Shown here: piece by piece, positions 1-13,000 of the stretch | Layout of the letters: the number at the start of each line of letters is the position of its first letter | How positions within the stretch are numbered: position 1 is the stretch's first letter | NCBI GenBank assembly: GCA_008638375.1 | Contig: CM018036.1 | Coordinates: 766,501 to 830,500 of the forward strand | Direction of reading: 5' to 3' | DNA: 64,000 nt | DNA from: Nyssa sinensis | Lineage: Eukaryota; Streptophyta; Magnoliopsida; Cornales; Nyssaceae | The notes under the pieces: model-generated | The model's database searches: none | The model's input: the letters and a program-made list of their open reading frames with translations, nothing else | Told to the model about the DNA's origin: nothing | Program-made: the position numbers and the translations under genes

Positions 1-3000
1 TCTCTTTCCTTATTCCTTCAATCAATAGCTAGAAACGGCATCTCTAATTTTCTTGTAAGTTATAATAAAACTAGATCTGTATTTCAGAAGTCAGACGTTA
101 CCATCTGAGCAGGCATCAGTTGATTATATTTAGAGATTTATGCAGTTTATCTTTTACTTCAGGCTAGTTATGTCTACCCACATCATATATTAAAAAAAGG
201 ATAGTTATACACAAATCTACAAGCTTGTAAAAAGTGAAAAACTCATGAAGCCTGTATCTCATAAGCTTGTACATGGAGGTTAATGAAATAAGACGTGTTC
301 TCACTCCTGAGTTCAAGTTGCCGTGGCTTGAGTTGTCATGCATGGCACAGTAAACTTCATGCAACATTATGGTTCACGGTTGTGTTATTAGGTTTGGTTC
401 AATTTTCCAACTAACGGAAAATTTTGGAAGCACAATGGAAATTATGCGAAAGTTGGTTGAGATATAAAAGGACATTGAAACGTTTTGATTTGTAGAAAAG
501 AACTTATTTGTTGCCAAACTATTTATTGGAGATGCATGCTTGAGTATGTTGGTCAATAGATTCAATACACTTGTCTAAATGTAAGAAAGCAAAATAAGAA
601 GTAAAATAATGGGATGAAATGCAACATAACTTGTGGAAATATTACTTACTAAAAAAAATGCTTGGGTAAATATTCAGCAAAAATTTTCTTATACAATTCT
701 AAATAAACAGAGTTTTCGTTTATTGAAATAATAAAATGCCTCCTGATCTTCAACCAATCATGTGCTTTAATATAATTACTAGAAGTTACCGCTATAGCTT
801 GTTTCCAATACTCTACAACTTTTTTTTAGTAAGTAAAATAAATATATGTGAAAGGCACCAAATGGGGGTGCTTCCATTTACACAGACCGGCACTCAACAG
901 CTTAATTGAATCACACTCTTCAATTTCAGAATCTCCCTATCAAGTCAAGTAATGAGCTGTGCTATTGGCTGTCTTCGTTTAGCTTCTCTCACTCTACCCA
1001 TTGAGTGCATGAAAATTCATAAATATATGAAAAGTGAAGTGCAAGAAGATAAAAGCAGGGTCCCTATACCTTATGTTAAAATGTAAAGACAGAAAATTGA
1101 ATACTTAGTGTCTTAATAGTTTTGGTAAAAAATGTTTTCCACTGGCGGTTAGATTGAGTGGCATCTCCTGTCCTAATATGTGTACTCTTATTTCTACCCC
1201 ACTTATATGTTACTAAAACATTAGTAATCAAAAAATTGCCACACTCTAGAAAATTCTAAATGATACAATGCTACTCTTGTAAAGGATTTGGACATTTTTA
1301 TGCTTGATTGGTGGCTTTTATTGTTAACTTTGATTACTTCTGCTATTGCTGAATAGAAAGACGAGGAGATTGTAGTTTTAGAACTTGAACAAGAGAGAGG
1401 TGGTGACAAGAGAGATAGTGCCAATGATGATGAACAACACTGTAGACTGAAAAGGATGGTGACTTCGAGATGAAGTATGTTCCAGCTAGAGACTTGCCGC
1501 CATCAAGTTCAAATATAGTTCGAAGCTTGTTCCTTCTAAAGCATATTAATGATTGGGGATAACATTTTTGGTCCTATTTCGAATTCGATGGGGTTGAGTT
1601 CTTTTTGGAAGGGGAGAGTTGGAGAGATGACGCGACGGCTATTGCTTGGTTTGAGAAGACATCTACTTATGAAACACTAGGAGCCCCATGTTACCTAACA
1701 ACATTTTTTTTTTGGTTCATGAGGAGGAGTCCATGATAGCTGCACTAGATCCTTGCAGCTTTGCCGACCACCCTTTGGTGGTAATGTGGTATAGTAGGAT
1801 ATATAGTAAAGTTGCCTTCGGCCCTTTGCTTAGCCCTTCTTCAATTACCCCACCCCTTGCCCCGAGTGGTAAGCAGTCTTGTTAAGAGTAGGGTCATTTT
1901 TGTCTGAGCATTCTTTACATGGTATATAAGAATGCAAATGGCCCTTGATGTTCGATTAGAAAATCTCCAAAAAAGGAGAGAGAACGTGAATTAGATAACT
2001 AAAGGATTATGAGTTTGACTCTTGCCATGTCTTCAGCAAGTTGATAAAAATCCCCTTTATAAAGGATGGGAAGAAAATAAAGGTGTCAATTAGGCCGGGT
2101 TGAGCCAGACCCAAGTCTGCTTGAGTTCCCCGGAGTTATCCCACACCCTCTCTATGCTGATGATACTATTGTGTTTTGTGATGTGGAGCCAGCCCAATTA
2201 GGATTACTGTGATTTATCTTCGTGTGCTTCCAAGCAGTCTTGGGTTTGAAAGTTAATTTGTCCAAGAGTGAGCTGGTGGGAGTTGATGAGGTGGATCATA
2301 TAGATACTCTTGCATGCATTTTGGGTTGTCAGATTGGGACTCTTCCTATTACTTGTTTGGGTCTTCCTTTAGGAGCTTTTGCAAGAACTACGAGTGTTTG
2401 GGATGCGGTTGTTGAGAGGTTTGAGAGGTGGCTTGCTGGTTGGAAGAAGTAATATCCCTCAAAAGGTGGTCGGCTTACCCTCTTGAAGAGCTCATTATCT
2501 ATTCTCCCAACATATTTAATGTTTCTTTTCCCTATCTCAACGTTGGTGGAAAAACGGTTAGAGAAGCTTCAAAGAGACTTTTTATGGGGATGTATTGGGA
2601 AAAGGTGTGCAATCCCTTGAAGGAAGGGGGTTTGGGAATTCGTAGACTTTGAGAATTTAATGTGGGTTTTTTGGACAAATGTTTGTAGAAGTTTGGGAGA
2701 GAGAGAGAGAGAGAGACAATCTTTAGAAGAGGTTTGTAAAGCGGAAATTTGGGGTAGAAGAAGGTGATTGGTGCTCTAAAGAGGTGAGAATTAATATGGT
2801 GTTAGCGTTTGGAGAAGTATCAGGAGAGGTTGAGATGAATTTTCTAAACACATCCAGTGGAGATTGGGAGATGGAGCCGGAATCAGATTCTGGCGAGATT
2901 GGTGGTGTGACCGAGACCTTCTTCACGTTGCTTTTCCAAGGCTCTACAAGATTGCAGTAACCAAAGATGCTATGATTTTAAAGTCATACAGGAGATTGGG

Positions 3001-3647
3001 TAGTACCACTATGTGGGATGTCTGATTTAACTGGTCCTTGCATGACCGGGAATTAGATGAGGTTATGAACTTGATGACTTGCTATAGTCAGTCTTCTCCT
3101 GGTTTAGAGGGAAATGCTCCGGTTTGGAGTCACAGACAAGGGGAATTCCATATGTAGATCGAAAGCCCCTTCGAAGGTAGTTTTTTTCTTTGGTATGGAC
3201 GGCAGCTTAGGGAGGATCCTCACAATGGATAACTTGCGGAGGAGAGGCCAAATTTTGGTGAACATGTGTCCGATTATGTCCACATTTAATTTCTTCCACC
3301 TCCATAATGTGAGTGCATGGAAATTCAAAAAACTAGAGTAGTAGAATGTAAGAAATAAAAAGTGGAGTGTCTATAGGACTATCTTATGTAAGATCATAAA
3401 TATTGTAAATTGAATACAAAATACTTTCTTTGCATATATAGCTCTTGCACAAAAACTTGATTTTTGTGACGGTCTTGCTACTATTATTTAGAATGATTGA
3501 AACTTGAAAGTATGGCACATCCCAATGTGAGAGAACGTAGATCTAAGATCAGTGATATAATTGTGCAATCTGATACTGGACTGTCTTTGATATTTTTCCA
3601 TTGAATAAATCTTTTCACATACTTGATTATATCCATGGTTATTGCAG
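1..3647 (+). other. Right part of an SWA2 intron (left edge of window)
   Basis: No exon of the SWA2 gene could be recognised before 3648. The family residues that should come just before the first visible exon (a W-rich stretch ending in an R/Y pair) are not found here, so upstream exons lie to the left of the window and this is at least 3.6 kb of intron. It ends in a normal acceptor (ttattgcag). About 2100-3340 is a LINE remnant, annotated separately. The stretch 1440-1990 has short open runs that look like decayed coding DNA, but I cannot name it. The rest is AT-rich with no recognisable feature. Confidence 0.7.
2100..3340 (+). mobile_element. 5'-truncated L1-type LINE remnant in SWA2 intron
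   Basis: The region reads, with several frameshifts and stops, as the end of a plant L1 ORF2 protein. A reverse-transcriptase motif C with YADD is at 2153-2164, followed by TIVFCD. Next come the conserved LGLPLG motif (about 2380) and the thumb region. About 2880-3300 resembles the zf-RVT segment. The frame breaks at about 2205 (in-frame stop) and again at about 2450, so it is dead. It lies in sense orientation within the host intron. Confidence 0.85.
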
Positions 3648-6600
3648 GTATGAACGTTTTATTTTTGCGCTTGAGGAAGCATCAAGAGATATGTTGCCTA
3701 TACTAAAAGACAAGGCATTGAAGGTTGGCTGTTCCATTTATGTTTTGTAATGCATTGGTTCTGGCTTATATCTCATGACCACCCAATTTGTGTTTATCTT
3801 TAGGTGTTTGCATATTATATATCTGTTCTTTGGTCAATGGTCAAAAAGCTTTTCCAGCATACTATCCCGCTTCCCACTGGCGGACCTGTCTGTTAAATTT
3901 CTGTAGTTTTCTAATGAAATTTGTGGATGCTTTATAACACTTTTTGGCTTATAAAGTTCTTGAATCCTCTGCCATTTTGGCTGATTATACAATTCAGTGG
4001 CACAAAATTTGGCAAGCCCTGATTTGGAACTTTCTTGTATTCAGAACATATATGCATTGCTGAGGAGTAAATCAGAACAAGAGCGCCGGTTGCTCTCTGC
4101 ACTAGTTAACAAAGTAAGTTTGTATTGAATTTTCACTTCATTTGAAAATATTGAAAGTGTCTCAACAATAAATAAATAAATTGAAATAAAACTGTACTTA
4201 AGTGGTTATTAAACTTAATGTGATTGTTAGCACTTCTTTGAATTTATTTTTATTTTTTTGCTTGCCTACAGCTGGGGGATCCTGAAAGTAAGGCTGCATC
4301 TAATGCTGGTTTCCAATTATCCAATCTTCTGTCTGACCATCCAAATATGAAGGTAAACTATTTAGTGTAGCTACTCCCAATTATTTGCTTATCTGTCTTT
4401 GGGGCCCATTTGTTTATAGAATTAAAAGCTTTTGACTAGTGTAATGGGGGTATGGACAAAGCAATTTAAGTTGGGACTGAATACTTGCTTTGAATTCACA
4501 TATCTTTCAAAACCAGAAATTTTTGTAATAATAGGACCAGCCCGCTTTGACATGGTTAGGGCACTTCTTAGAAGCAGAACAAGTCCTAAGTTGTATTGAA
4601 GGCATATGTACATTTATAGAAGAGGGCTCATTAATGAGGGTATCCTATTCCCTCTTCAGAAATAAAAAAACTATTTATTATGAGGGGGCAAATTTTGGTA
4701 GGTGTTCAGTGGCTATTTTGGCTTATGATGCCATTCAGTCTCTGCCTTCCACTGAGCTGATTTTAAATCGGCATGTTAATTTTTCTTATGGAATTCTGGG
4801 TTAGCAGGGAACTATCTTTAATAAACGAAGGCTATGTGCTCGCAAAACTCAACAGATATTTTCTAATACAGTGTTATACATTTCTCTTTGAATTCTTACA
4901 ATAAGAATTAAAAATCGTAATTATAGTTTTGTTTGAGGTTGATATTTCAATATGTAGAAATATATATTTTTTCAAGGCATAATCTGGTTACAGTAAAGAC
5001 AATGTCTAGGTGGTTTCTTAGGAAGTAAACTTTGTGAATTTCTTGCTTTAAAGGGGCTGATAAATACAGTTTTCTGGTCAGAGTTTTGCATATTCTACAG
5101 TATATGTGTGTGTTTTTTGGGGGTTGGTTCTTTGTTGGCTCAGCAAGAAATGTAGCATGAACATGGCTGAACTCAAAATCTTTATTGCAATGTTGAGTTA
5201 TCGGCTACTATTTGAAATGTTCTTCAAAATATAATTCCTTGTATCAGGGGGAACTCTTGTATTCACATTTTTTTTCTTTTGCTTTCTCTGAATGGCTTTG
5301 ACATGCTGTCTGATGGCCTTTGGAACCTAGAACTAATGGTATCTCAAATTTTATGCTTCCTTGGTGAAATTGATATCGTATTTTATGGAAGATTAGATTT
5401 AGAAAGCTAGTGTTAGAGGCAGTTGGCAAGATCTTATACAAGTCCAATAATTCCCATGCTATACCCTATAAGGAAACATGTGTTTTAACTTGTTCTCTGG
5501 TGCTATTTGGTGTACACTCACATTTTCTAATTTTATTGAAGCCTTTCCTTTTCTTACAGGCTGTGGTGATTGACGAGGTGGATACTTTTCTTTTTCGGCC
5601 TCATCTCGGATTACGAGCCAAGTATTATGCTGTATGTCTAAGTCACTTATAATGTTTACCTTTCTTGAACCTCTCCTCTACTTTGCAGTAATTGAACTTT
5701 GTAGTGTCCCTTTCCCCCCTCTTCAAGGTTATTTGCCATGGTTTTTGTTCTATTTAGTTGGCTCAACAATGTTATTTTGGTTATGGGTTTATTATAAAAG
5801 GAATTTTTTTTAAGCCTGACAAAGTAATATCGACTCAACAATTTCCATGTGACCTCTTCAGGACGTTCTTCCATGTAGAAAGTGCTTTTTAGATGTTTTA
5901 TTGCATACTATTACTATATACATAACCCCTTGACAGTTCCTAAATTAAGATCTTAAGAAATTTTGCTTTATGGTTGTTTCCTGTCTGTTTGTCTTAGTTC
6001 TTAAGCTACAACCGCAGTTTTTTTGGGATTTATGTATCTGTTTTTCATGATTATGTCTGGGCACCGACTACTTAATTTCTGATTTCTGAGCATCATATCA
6101 TGATTTCTTTGTTGATTACAATGGGGTTCTAGCTTTTGCAGATAGACCCATGACAAATTTAGGCATTTGATAATTGATGGATGGATGGTTTACAATCATT
6201 GACGTTATACAATATATTTTGTCCTAAAATAGGAGATAGCTATTAAATCTGCAAAATTATATTCGAGATTAGAACATGCGTGTTAAAATCCCAATCCCAA
6301 TCCCAATCTGGATCCTACGATCCTACGATTTTTATTTTTTGGTAGACTGGAAAGTAGACAAAGAAGAACAGAAAAAGAAAAAAAGAATAGAAAGACAGAG
6401 GCAAGGTAACTACCTCTTTCAAAGGCTACAGACATTATATCAGCCTTCAAGCAGTTCACTACCCCAGCTGGGGGAATCTCCATCACCACCAAACCTCTGT
6501 GGTCTTGATGACCCAAGTTTGCCATGTAGTCAGCATTCCTATTCCCTTCTCTGCAGATATGGGAGAATCTGCAGTTTTGGAATAAGCTGGCGTAGAGGGG

Positions 6601-7005
6601 ACTATCCTTCACCAACGATCCTACAATTTATTATCCAAAAATTCCAAATCGATCTAGATCCCATAAAAAATCCCTAGAGGGTAGAATCCTTATGAAATCT
6701 CTATAGGATCATTAGGATCTCGAGTTGCCTCCCGATTCTACCGGTTTTACCGATAGTGTCTTTGATAAGTTTTAGCCCCAGGACCATAATATCATTATAA
6801 AAAGAATACCAAGGTTTACTTAAATATCCTAGGTGAGACAATTGTGTCAAAACTTTCTTCACGCTTTGACTGCTTGAATGACTCTTTTAATTTGCTTTGG
6901 ACTAGTCAAGTGTTATATTAGTTAATATGAGTTATTTAACTCTTTATTATGACTAGTATGTGTTTGATATTGCCATTTAAAAAAATTTCTTTAGGCTAAT
7001 TAGCT

Positions 7006-7036
<31 letters not shown>

Positions 7037-10000
7037 AACTCAATAACTTGTTTTGAATTAATTGATCTTTTATACTAATTAGATCCTAGTGCTAATTTTT
7101 TTCTTATATTATAGCTTCTGTTATAATGCCTTTCAAGGCCAAGGGACTCAAATATTTTAAAATAAAGTTTTCTTCTTATAGAAATTAAAATTTTAATACA
7201 TCTAATATTTTAATGTCCTATCTTAATTAAATGTTATATATATAAAACAATTGTTACACTAATGTACTAAGAAAATATTAAGACTAGTAGAAGCTTTTGT
7301 ATTCAAAATGTTTATTATAGTGTTTTTATATTTTCATGAGTTTAAAACTTATTCATTGTGTATTTTTAAGGATCATTAAGATGCAAAAATATTAGTTGGT
7401 ATTAGGTTTTCTCATTTTGTAGAATCTTACGAATCCGATCCCACGATCTGATTCCGACAATCCTTCCATCGATCCATTCTAGGATCGTGATTTTAACAAT
7501 CTGGGTTTATGTTGTTTCCAATCCAAGGTTTTTAAAATTGGGATCCCACCTTGGATCGTTGGATCGGATCGAGGATCATAAGATCCAAAAAAAAAAAAAA
7601 AAGTGGAAAAAGACTACTGATATCACAGTATGTATATCTATAAACAAAAAGTTCTTCAAAATAGACAGATAAAAAGTCCGTATGTGCCGAAATAATGAGT
7701 GGATGCTATGATAAACATATTGAATATGTATACATCCACAATTTCACCCAAATTGATTTGAGAATGCAGCTCAAAAGGTAAAGCCCTGGCACCAATATTG
7801 TGATCTGCAAGTTATAATGTTGTCTGTGGGGAGATCATTGACCTGCAACATTTTTTTCTCTTTCCCTTCCCATAACCAGAGGCAGACATTATTTTCATTT
7901 CTCAAAGTTCAAATTCAATAAATATAGCCTGTAAAAAAAAATACACACACACAACAATCTACTTATTTGAATTAATCAGTGGGATAAATAAGCAGCAAGC
8001 CCAATTATACAAAATAGCCACATAGGGCATGACACCAGGCTGTAACAACTAGCAATGCATCTATAATTATTGCAGCAGAGACTGAGAAGCGGAGGAACAG
8101 TAAAAAAAAAATCAGGGAAAAAAGTTCAGAGTTCCGAGCAAAATTTAGGATGGAGAAGAAGATAAGAATAGGAAGAGGAGATGCAGAGCTGTTGCAGCTT
8201 GCAGGTTGCAACAGAAACAAAAATCAGAAAAACGAAGAAAAAGAATAGAAGACCTTACTTGTGTCCTGAAGTAGATATGACAATGGACTGATGGAGAATT
8301 GAGAAAAATAAATTCCAGATAGTACTGAGGCCAAAACTTGAAAGAATTAGAGCTTCAGTCTTCAAATAGCCGAAAGCCTCAAACTTGAAAGAGAGAGAGT
8401 CAGAGAGATGAACTTAGATGAATCAAGAGGGGGGTAAAAGATAAGGAAGAAGAAGAGGAAAAGCTAGAAGAAGAGAGAAAGCTAGATGAAATTAGTAGAT
8501 GACATAAGTGGTTAGTGCTGCAACTTCGACCAAGGAAGGCAAGGAGAGCTGCTGATTGCACTTCGCAGAGAGACTGAGAGAGCTGCTGGTCGTGCAATCT
8601 TAATGCCCTAAACCCCTGATGATGTGTAATGAATAAGGAAACATCTTTTAGGAAAAATAAGATTGATGAATGAGCCTTATTTTGCTGGTAGAGAAGTGGG
8701 CTTAAGTGGCCCAAGTCTTAAAAGGGCCAAAACAAATCAGAAAATAGGTTTGCAGAGCTGGATCGGTAGGATCACAACTTGGATCAGGATTCCATGTTCC
8801 TATGCTATCCGGATCGAGACTCATTCAGACTTCGAAAGGCTGCAATTTTCTAAGTGATCCGGATCCTTTTGCAAAAGTAGGATCATAGGATCGTACGGTC
8901 CTACAATCCAGATTGCGATTTTAACAACTATGATTTAAAGCCCGATTTTAATGCTTTATTTAATTTCCATTATACATCTGCTGAATTGATTCCAATCACT
9001 TGGGTTATCATTGACTTCTGGACTTTGTGTCTAGGACTGCTAAGACCCATCATTTCAAACTAGAACATCCATACTTGTGGTGTACTACTCTTTGTATGAC
9101 TAGCAATCTGACCTTGTTCAAATGCAGGTTAACTTCTTAAGCCAGATGCGTTTGAGTCACAAAGGAGATGGGCCTAAGGTGGCAAAACGTTTGGTTGATG
9201 TATATTTTGCTTTGTTTAAGGTATTGGTTGAGTTCCGGAACCTTATTTAAGTAAGCAAGTTTCTATTAGTACATTTTGGGGCTCGGAGTTTGTACTCAAT
9301 GGACTTTGACCCAAATTCATCCATTATGGCCCAATTACAATTCCCCCCCCCCCCCCCCCCCTTTCCAAAAAAAAAAGAAGAAAAAACTGTGATTTTATTC
9401 ATAACTACAGTTGTACTTCTGACTTTTTTTTGGTTGAAATTTTTAGCAGTATTTGAACTTTACTGTTTCAGGTGCTGATTTTCGAGGCTGGTGCAGGTCT
9501 TAAGATGGATAAGAACAGCAAAGAAGAGTATACAAAAACTTCTAGTTCTTTCAAAGATAATAAAGTGAAAAGCCCATTATCAGAATCTCATGTTGAAATG
9601 GATTCGCGGTTGCTAACGGCTCTTCTAACAGTCAGTATAAATACTCTCATTCTGGATCTTATTGTCACTGATGGGTTATATTGGCTGTTCTGAAAGTCAG
9701 TATAAATTATTTTTCATACCTTTCAAGGAATTGCTGTAGGTTAGAGACATTCTTGCTATACTGTTGGGCTCAAGTTGCAATTTTTGAAAGATGCGTGTAA
9801 AATTTTTAGGTTTTGGGTCTACCCACATCTATTTACTTTGTTGTGTTTGGTGGGTCTGTGGATTGCCACCTCTATATGCTCATCAATTTCTGATGATGTG
9901 CAAAATCTTGCTCTTACTTTTTTATTTTTATGTCTTATTTATGTTTCTCTCGAAAGTCTTTTCACTCTCAACAGATTGATGGCCTCTTGATTCACACCCC

Positions 10001-13000
10001 CCCCCTCTCTGTGTGGTTTTATTGTCAGAATACCTTTAACATATTTAGATAATTCTTGACTATGTTCTGCTATAGTGTAAGAAGCCTCCTTCCAAATTTT
10101 TTATGTGACTTATGCCCCTTTCTTCCTATCCCACAGGGAGTCAATAGAGCATTTCCTTTCGTTTCTAGCAATGAGGCTGATGACATCGTTGAGGTCCAAA
10201 CACCAATGCTCTTTCAGCTGGTAAGCTCAAGGCTGCTTGTCACTTTGTTTGTGTTAGATCATGGGGGAAGTTTTTTCTTTTTAATAATAATGTAGTATAT
10301 TTTTCAATTGCTGGACATTGATTTAAATATGTTTTCATTTTGTGGGATCTCAGATAGACATTTACTTGTTCAGGTTCATTCGAAGAACTTTAATGTAGGA
10401 GTTCAAGCATTAATGCTTCTTGATAAGATCTCATCCAAAAACCAGATTGTCAGTGATCGATTTTACCGTGCATTGTACTCAAAGCTCCTGCTTCCTGCTG
10501 CCATGAATTCCTCTAAGGCATGTGAATTTGTCTACTTTGTTCAAAAGCTCTGTCGGGTTATTTGTGTGTCCTTGGGTTTTGCAACAATATGTATGGAATT
10601 TAGTTTCATTAAAAGCCCACGATGGATTGTCAATGGAGTTACATCTTTTGGGTATAAAATAACAGTCATTACGTGACGGTTGCAGCCGTCCTGCTACCGT
10701 TATAAGCCGCTGTCATGGAGCGACCAGATTTCATGGCCGTTGTGCACCATATCAGCTGTTACGGCTGATATGGATATGTTACATCTGTTGTGGTTCAATA
10801 CATTAGTGCTTCTAACACTCCAAAAACCTCAGTTTTGTTTAGATCTAGTGTGAATAACTCAGTAATTTTAACATATTTGCTTAGATCTTGGATCTAAAGT
10901 TGGGTTCCCTTGATATAATCGACAAGTTTTCAATTTTTGAAAAATTTTCATTTCTTTTTACTTAAAATTATTAAATGTTATGATATATACTAGATTGAAG
11001 TTAGGGCCTGGATTTGAACTTAGTAATTTCTTTGGAATGATTCCTTTTTTTTCTGGTTTTCTAATTATATATATATTTTTTAAGTTTCAACTTTTATCTA
11101 TTTAAATTATTTTTAGGTTTAAGTGCATTTGTATGCATAAAAATAGTGAAATATAACAAGTAGTGCACTTTTCTTGCTGATAAAGACTTAATTCAATATA
11201 AAATTCATTATACACAAAAAACCTCTTCATAAATTTAATAAAATTCATTAAAAATCGTTAAAAACCTAAATATATGGATTTTGTGATTAAAACAAACATT
11301 TTTTGGTAAGTTTTGTGATTAAAAAATGTGTATCGGTACAATTTTAGGGCGACATGTGATGAAAAAAAAAAACAAAAAAATTGTTCTAAGTAGATGTGTG
11401 TATTGCTTTACACCCGTTATAGCCTCGCGTCTCTGCCATTGTAATTGTTACCATTATGATGACTGCGACAGTTTAAAAACCTAAATATGTGGATTTTTTT
11501 ATCAATAAAGTATGAATATTATATATAGAATAGGCTCCCCCGGGGACAACTTTACAAAAGATACAAAAGATAGGGGACAACTTTAGAATTATAATTGAAG
11601 CTATGCCCCTATCCCCCTTGGCCGTATGTTGGGACGAGCAGTGACGAATGGTATGATTAAGGGGTTTAGTGTGAATAATGGAAGGGGAGGTAGGGTGGAG
11701 ATATACCGTTTGCTGTTCGTGGAAGATACCATCATTTTCTGTGAAGCCAAGGAGAAACAGTTGTGATTTTTGAGGTGTGTGCTTGTTTGTTTTGAGGCTG
11801 TATCAAGTTTAAGGATCGATTTGATAAGAGAGAACTCATTCCAGTTGGGGAGATCTGACTCATCTGAGGCATGGAGGAGTTACTTGGGGGTTTGGGTACC
11901 ATGTTGTTTCCTTTCCTACTACGTATTTGGGATTACCGCTAGGAGCTTCTTCGAAAGTCGCAAAGGAAAGGGTTATCTAAGGAGCAAAGGAAAGTGTGGA
12001 GAATGTTTCCAGCTTGTTTATTTTGGTGCATCTAGAAGGAGCGCAATAGAAGGATCTTTGAGGGAGACCCCCGAGGCACTTTATATTTTTAGGCTAAAGA
12101 AGCCTCTTCTCTGAATGTAGATATGTTAGCAGATTTTTTGGGGACTCTAGGGCTTTAATCTCTAAGCCCTCCCTTGGGCGTTTGTTTTATCATATCTTTT
12201 TTACTTATAAAAAAAAAAAAAAAAGCTTCTTCAAAAGTCGCGGCAATATGGGATCCAATTGTGGAGCGCTTTTAGAGGAGATTGGCGGGATGAAAGGGTA
12301 ACTACCTTTCTAAAGGAGGCACAATTACCTTAATCAAGAGCACACTTGCAAATCTTTCCACATATTGTATGTCAGTCTTCCAAATGTCGGTAAAGGTGGA
12401 GAGGAAACTAGAAAAAAGTCAAAGAGACTTCTTTTGGGGAGTCAAGGGGGAGGAGAGGAAGATTCATCTTGTTAGATGAGACAAGGCTAAACTTCCCATC
12501 AAGCAGGGTGGCTTAGGGGTGAAAGACTTGAAGCTCTTCAACAAAGCTTTTCTTGGAAAGTGGATAAGGAGATTTGTGAAGGAGGACCAAGCACTGTGGA
12601 GGGACATTGTTGTTTCCAAGTATGGGAGTGATAAGAGAGGGTGGTTTCCTAGTGAGGTGGTGGAGGTCATATGGCTGCGGAGTGTGGAAGGTTATTCAAA
12701 AAGGAATGGTTGATTTCTGTAGATATGTACAGTTTGAAGTAGAGGATGGAGCAAGGCTTAGATTTTGGGAGGACAAATGGTGTGGAGATACTAATCTCAA
12801 AGGAAGATTTCCTTCTTTTTTCAACATTGTGTCAAACAGAGAAGCTTTGGTAGAGGACTACATGTGTAGGGTGGGGGATAACCTAGTGTGGAACCCATGT
12901 TTTAGAAGAGAGTTCTTTGATTGGGAGTTGGAGGAGGTATTGGAATTTATGGAGTTGGTTCATTCCTTTACGGCGGGACGAGAAGGTCAGAATGAGGTGG

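Larger units (their letters stand above)
5632..9127 (+). other. SWA2 intron 4, 3.5 kb, with two GATC-rich elements
   Basis: The intron runs from donor gtatgt to acceptor tgcag and expands what is a short intron in most relatives. About 2.6 kb of it is the pair of GATC-rich inverted-end elements at 6282-7497 and 7531-8925. The first 650 bases are plain AT-rich intron with no other recognisable feature. Confidence 0.7.

Noticed and set aside
2153..2164. YADD reverse-transcriptase motif as part of a bacterial-type defence RT or retron
   Set aside because: The surrounding protein is a typical plant L1 LINE (LGLPLG, zf-RVT end) with stops, inside a plant intron.
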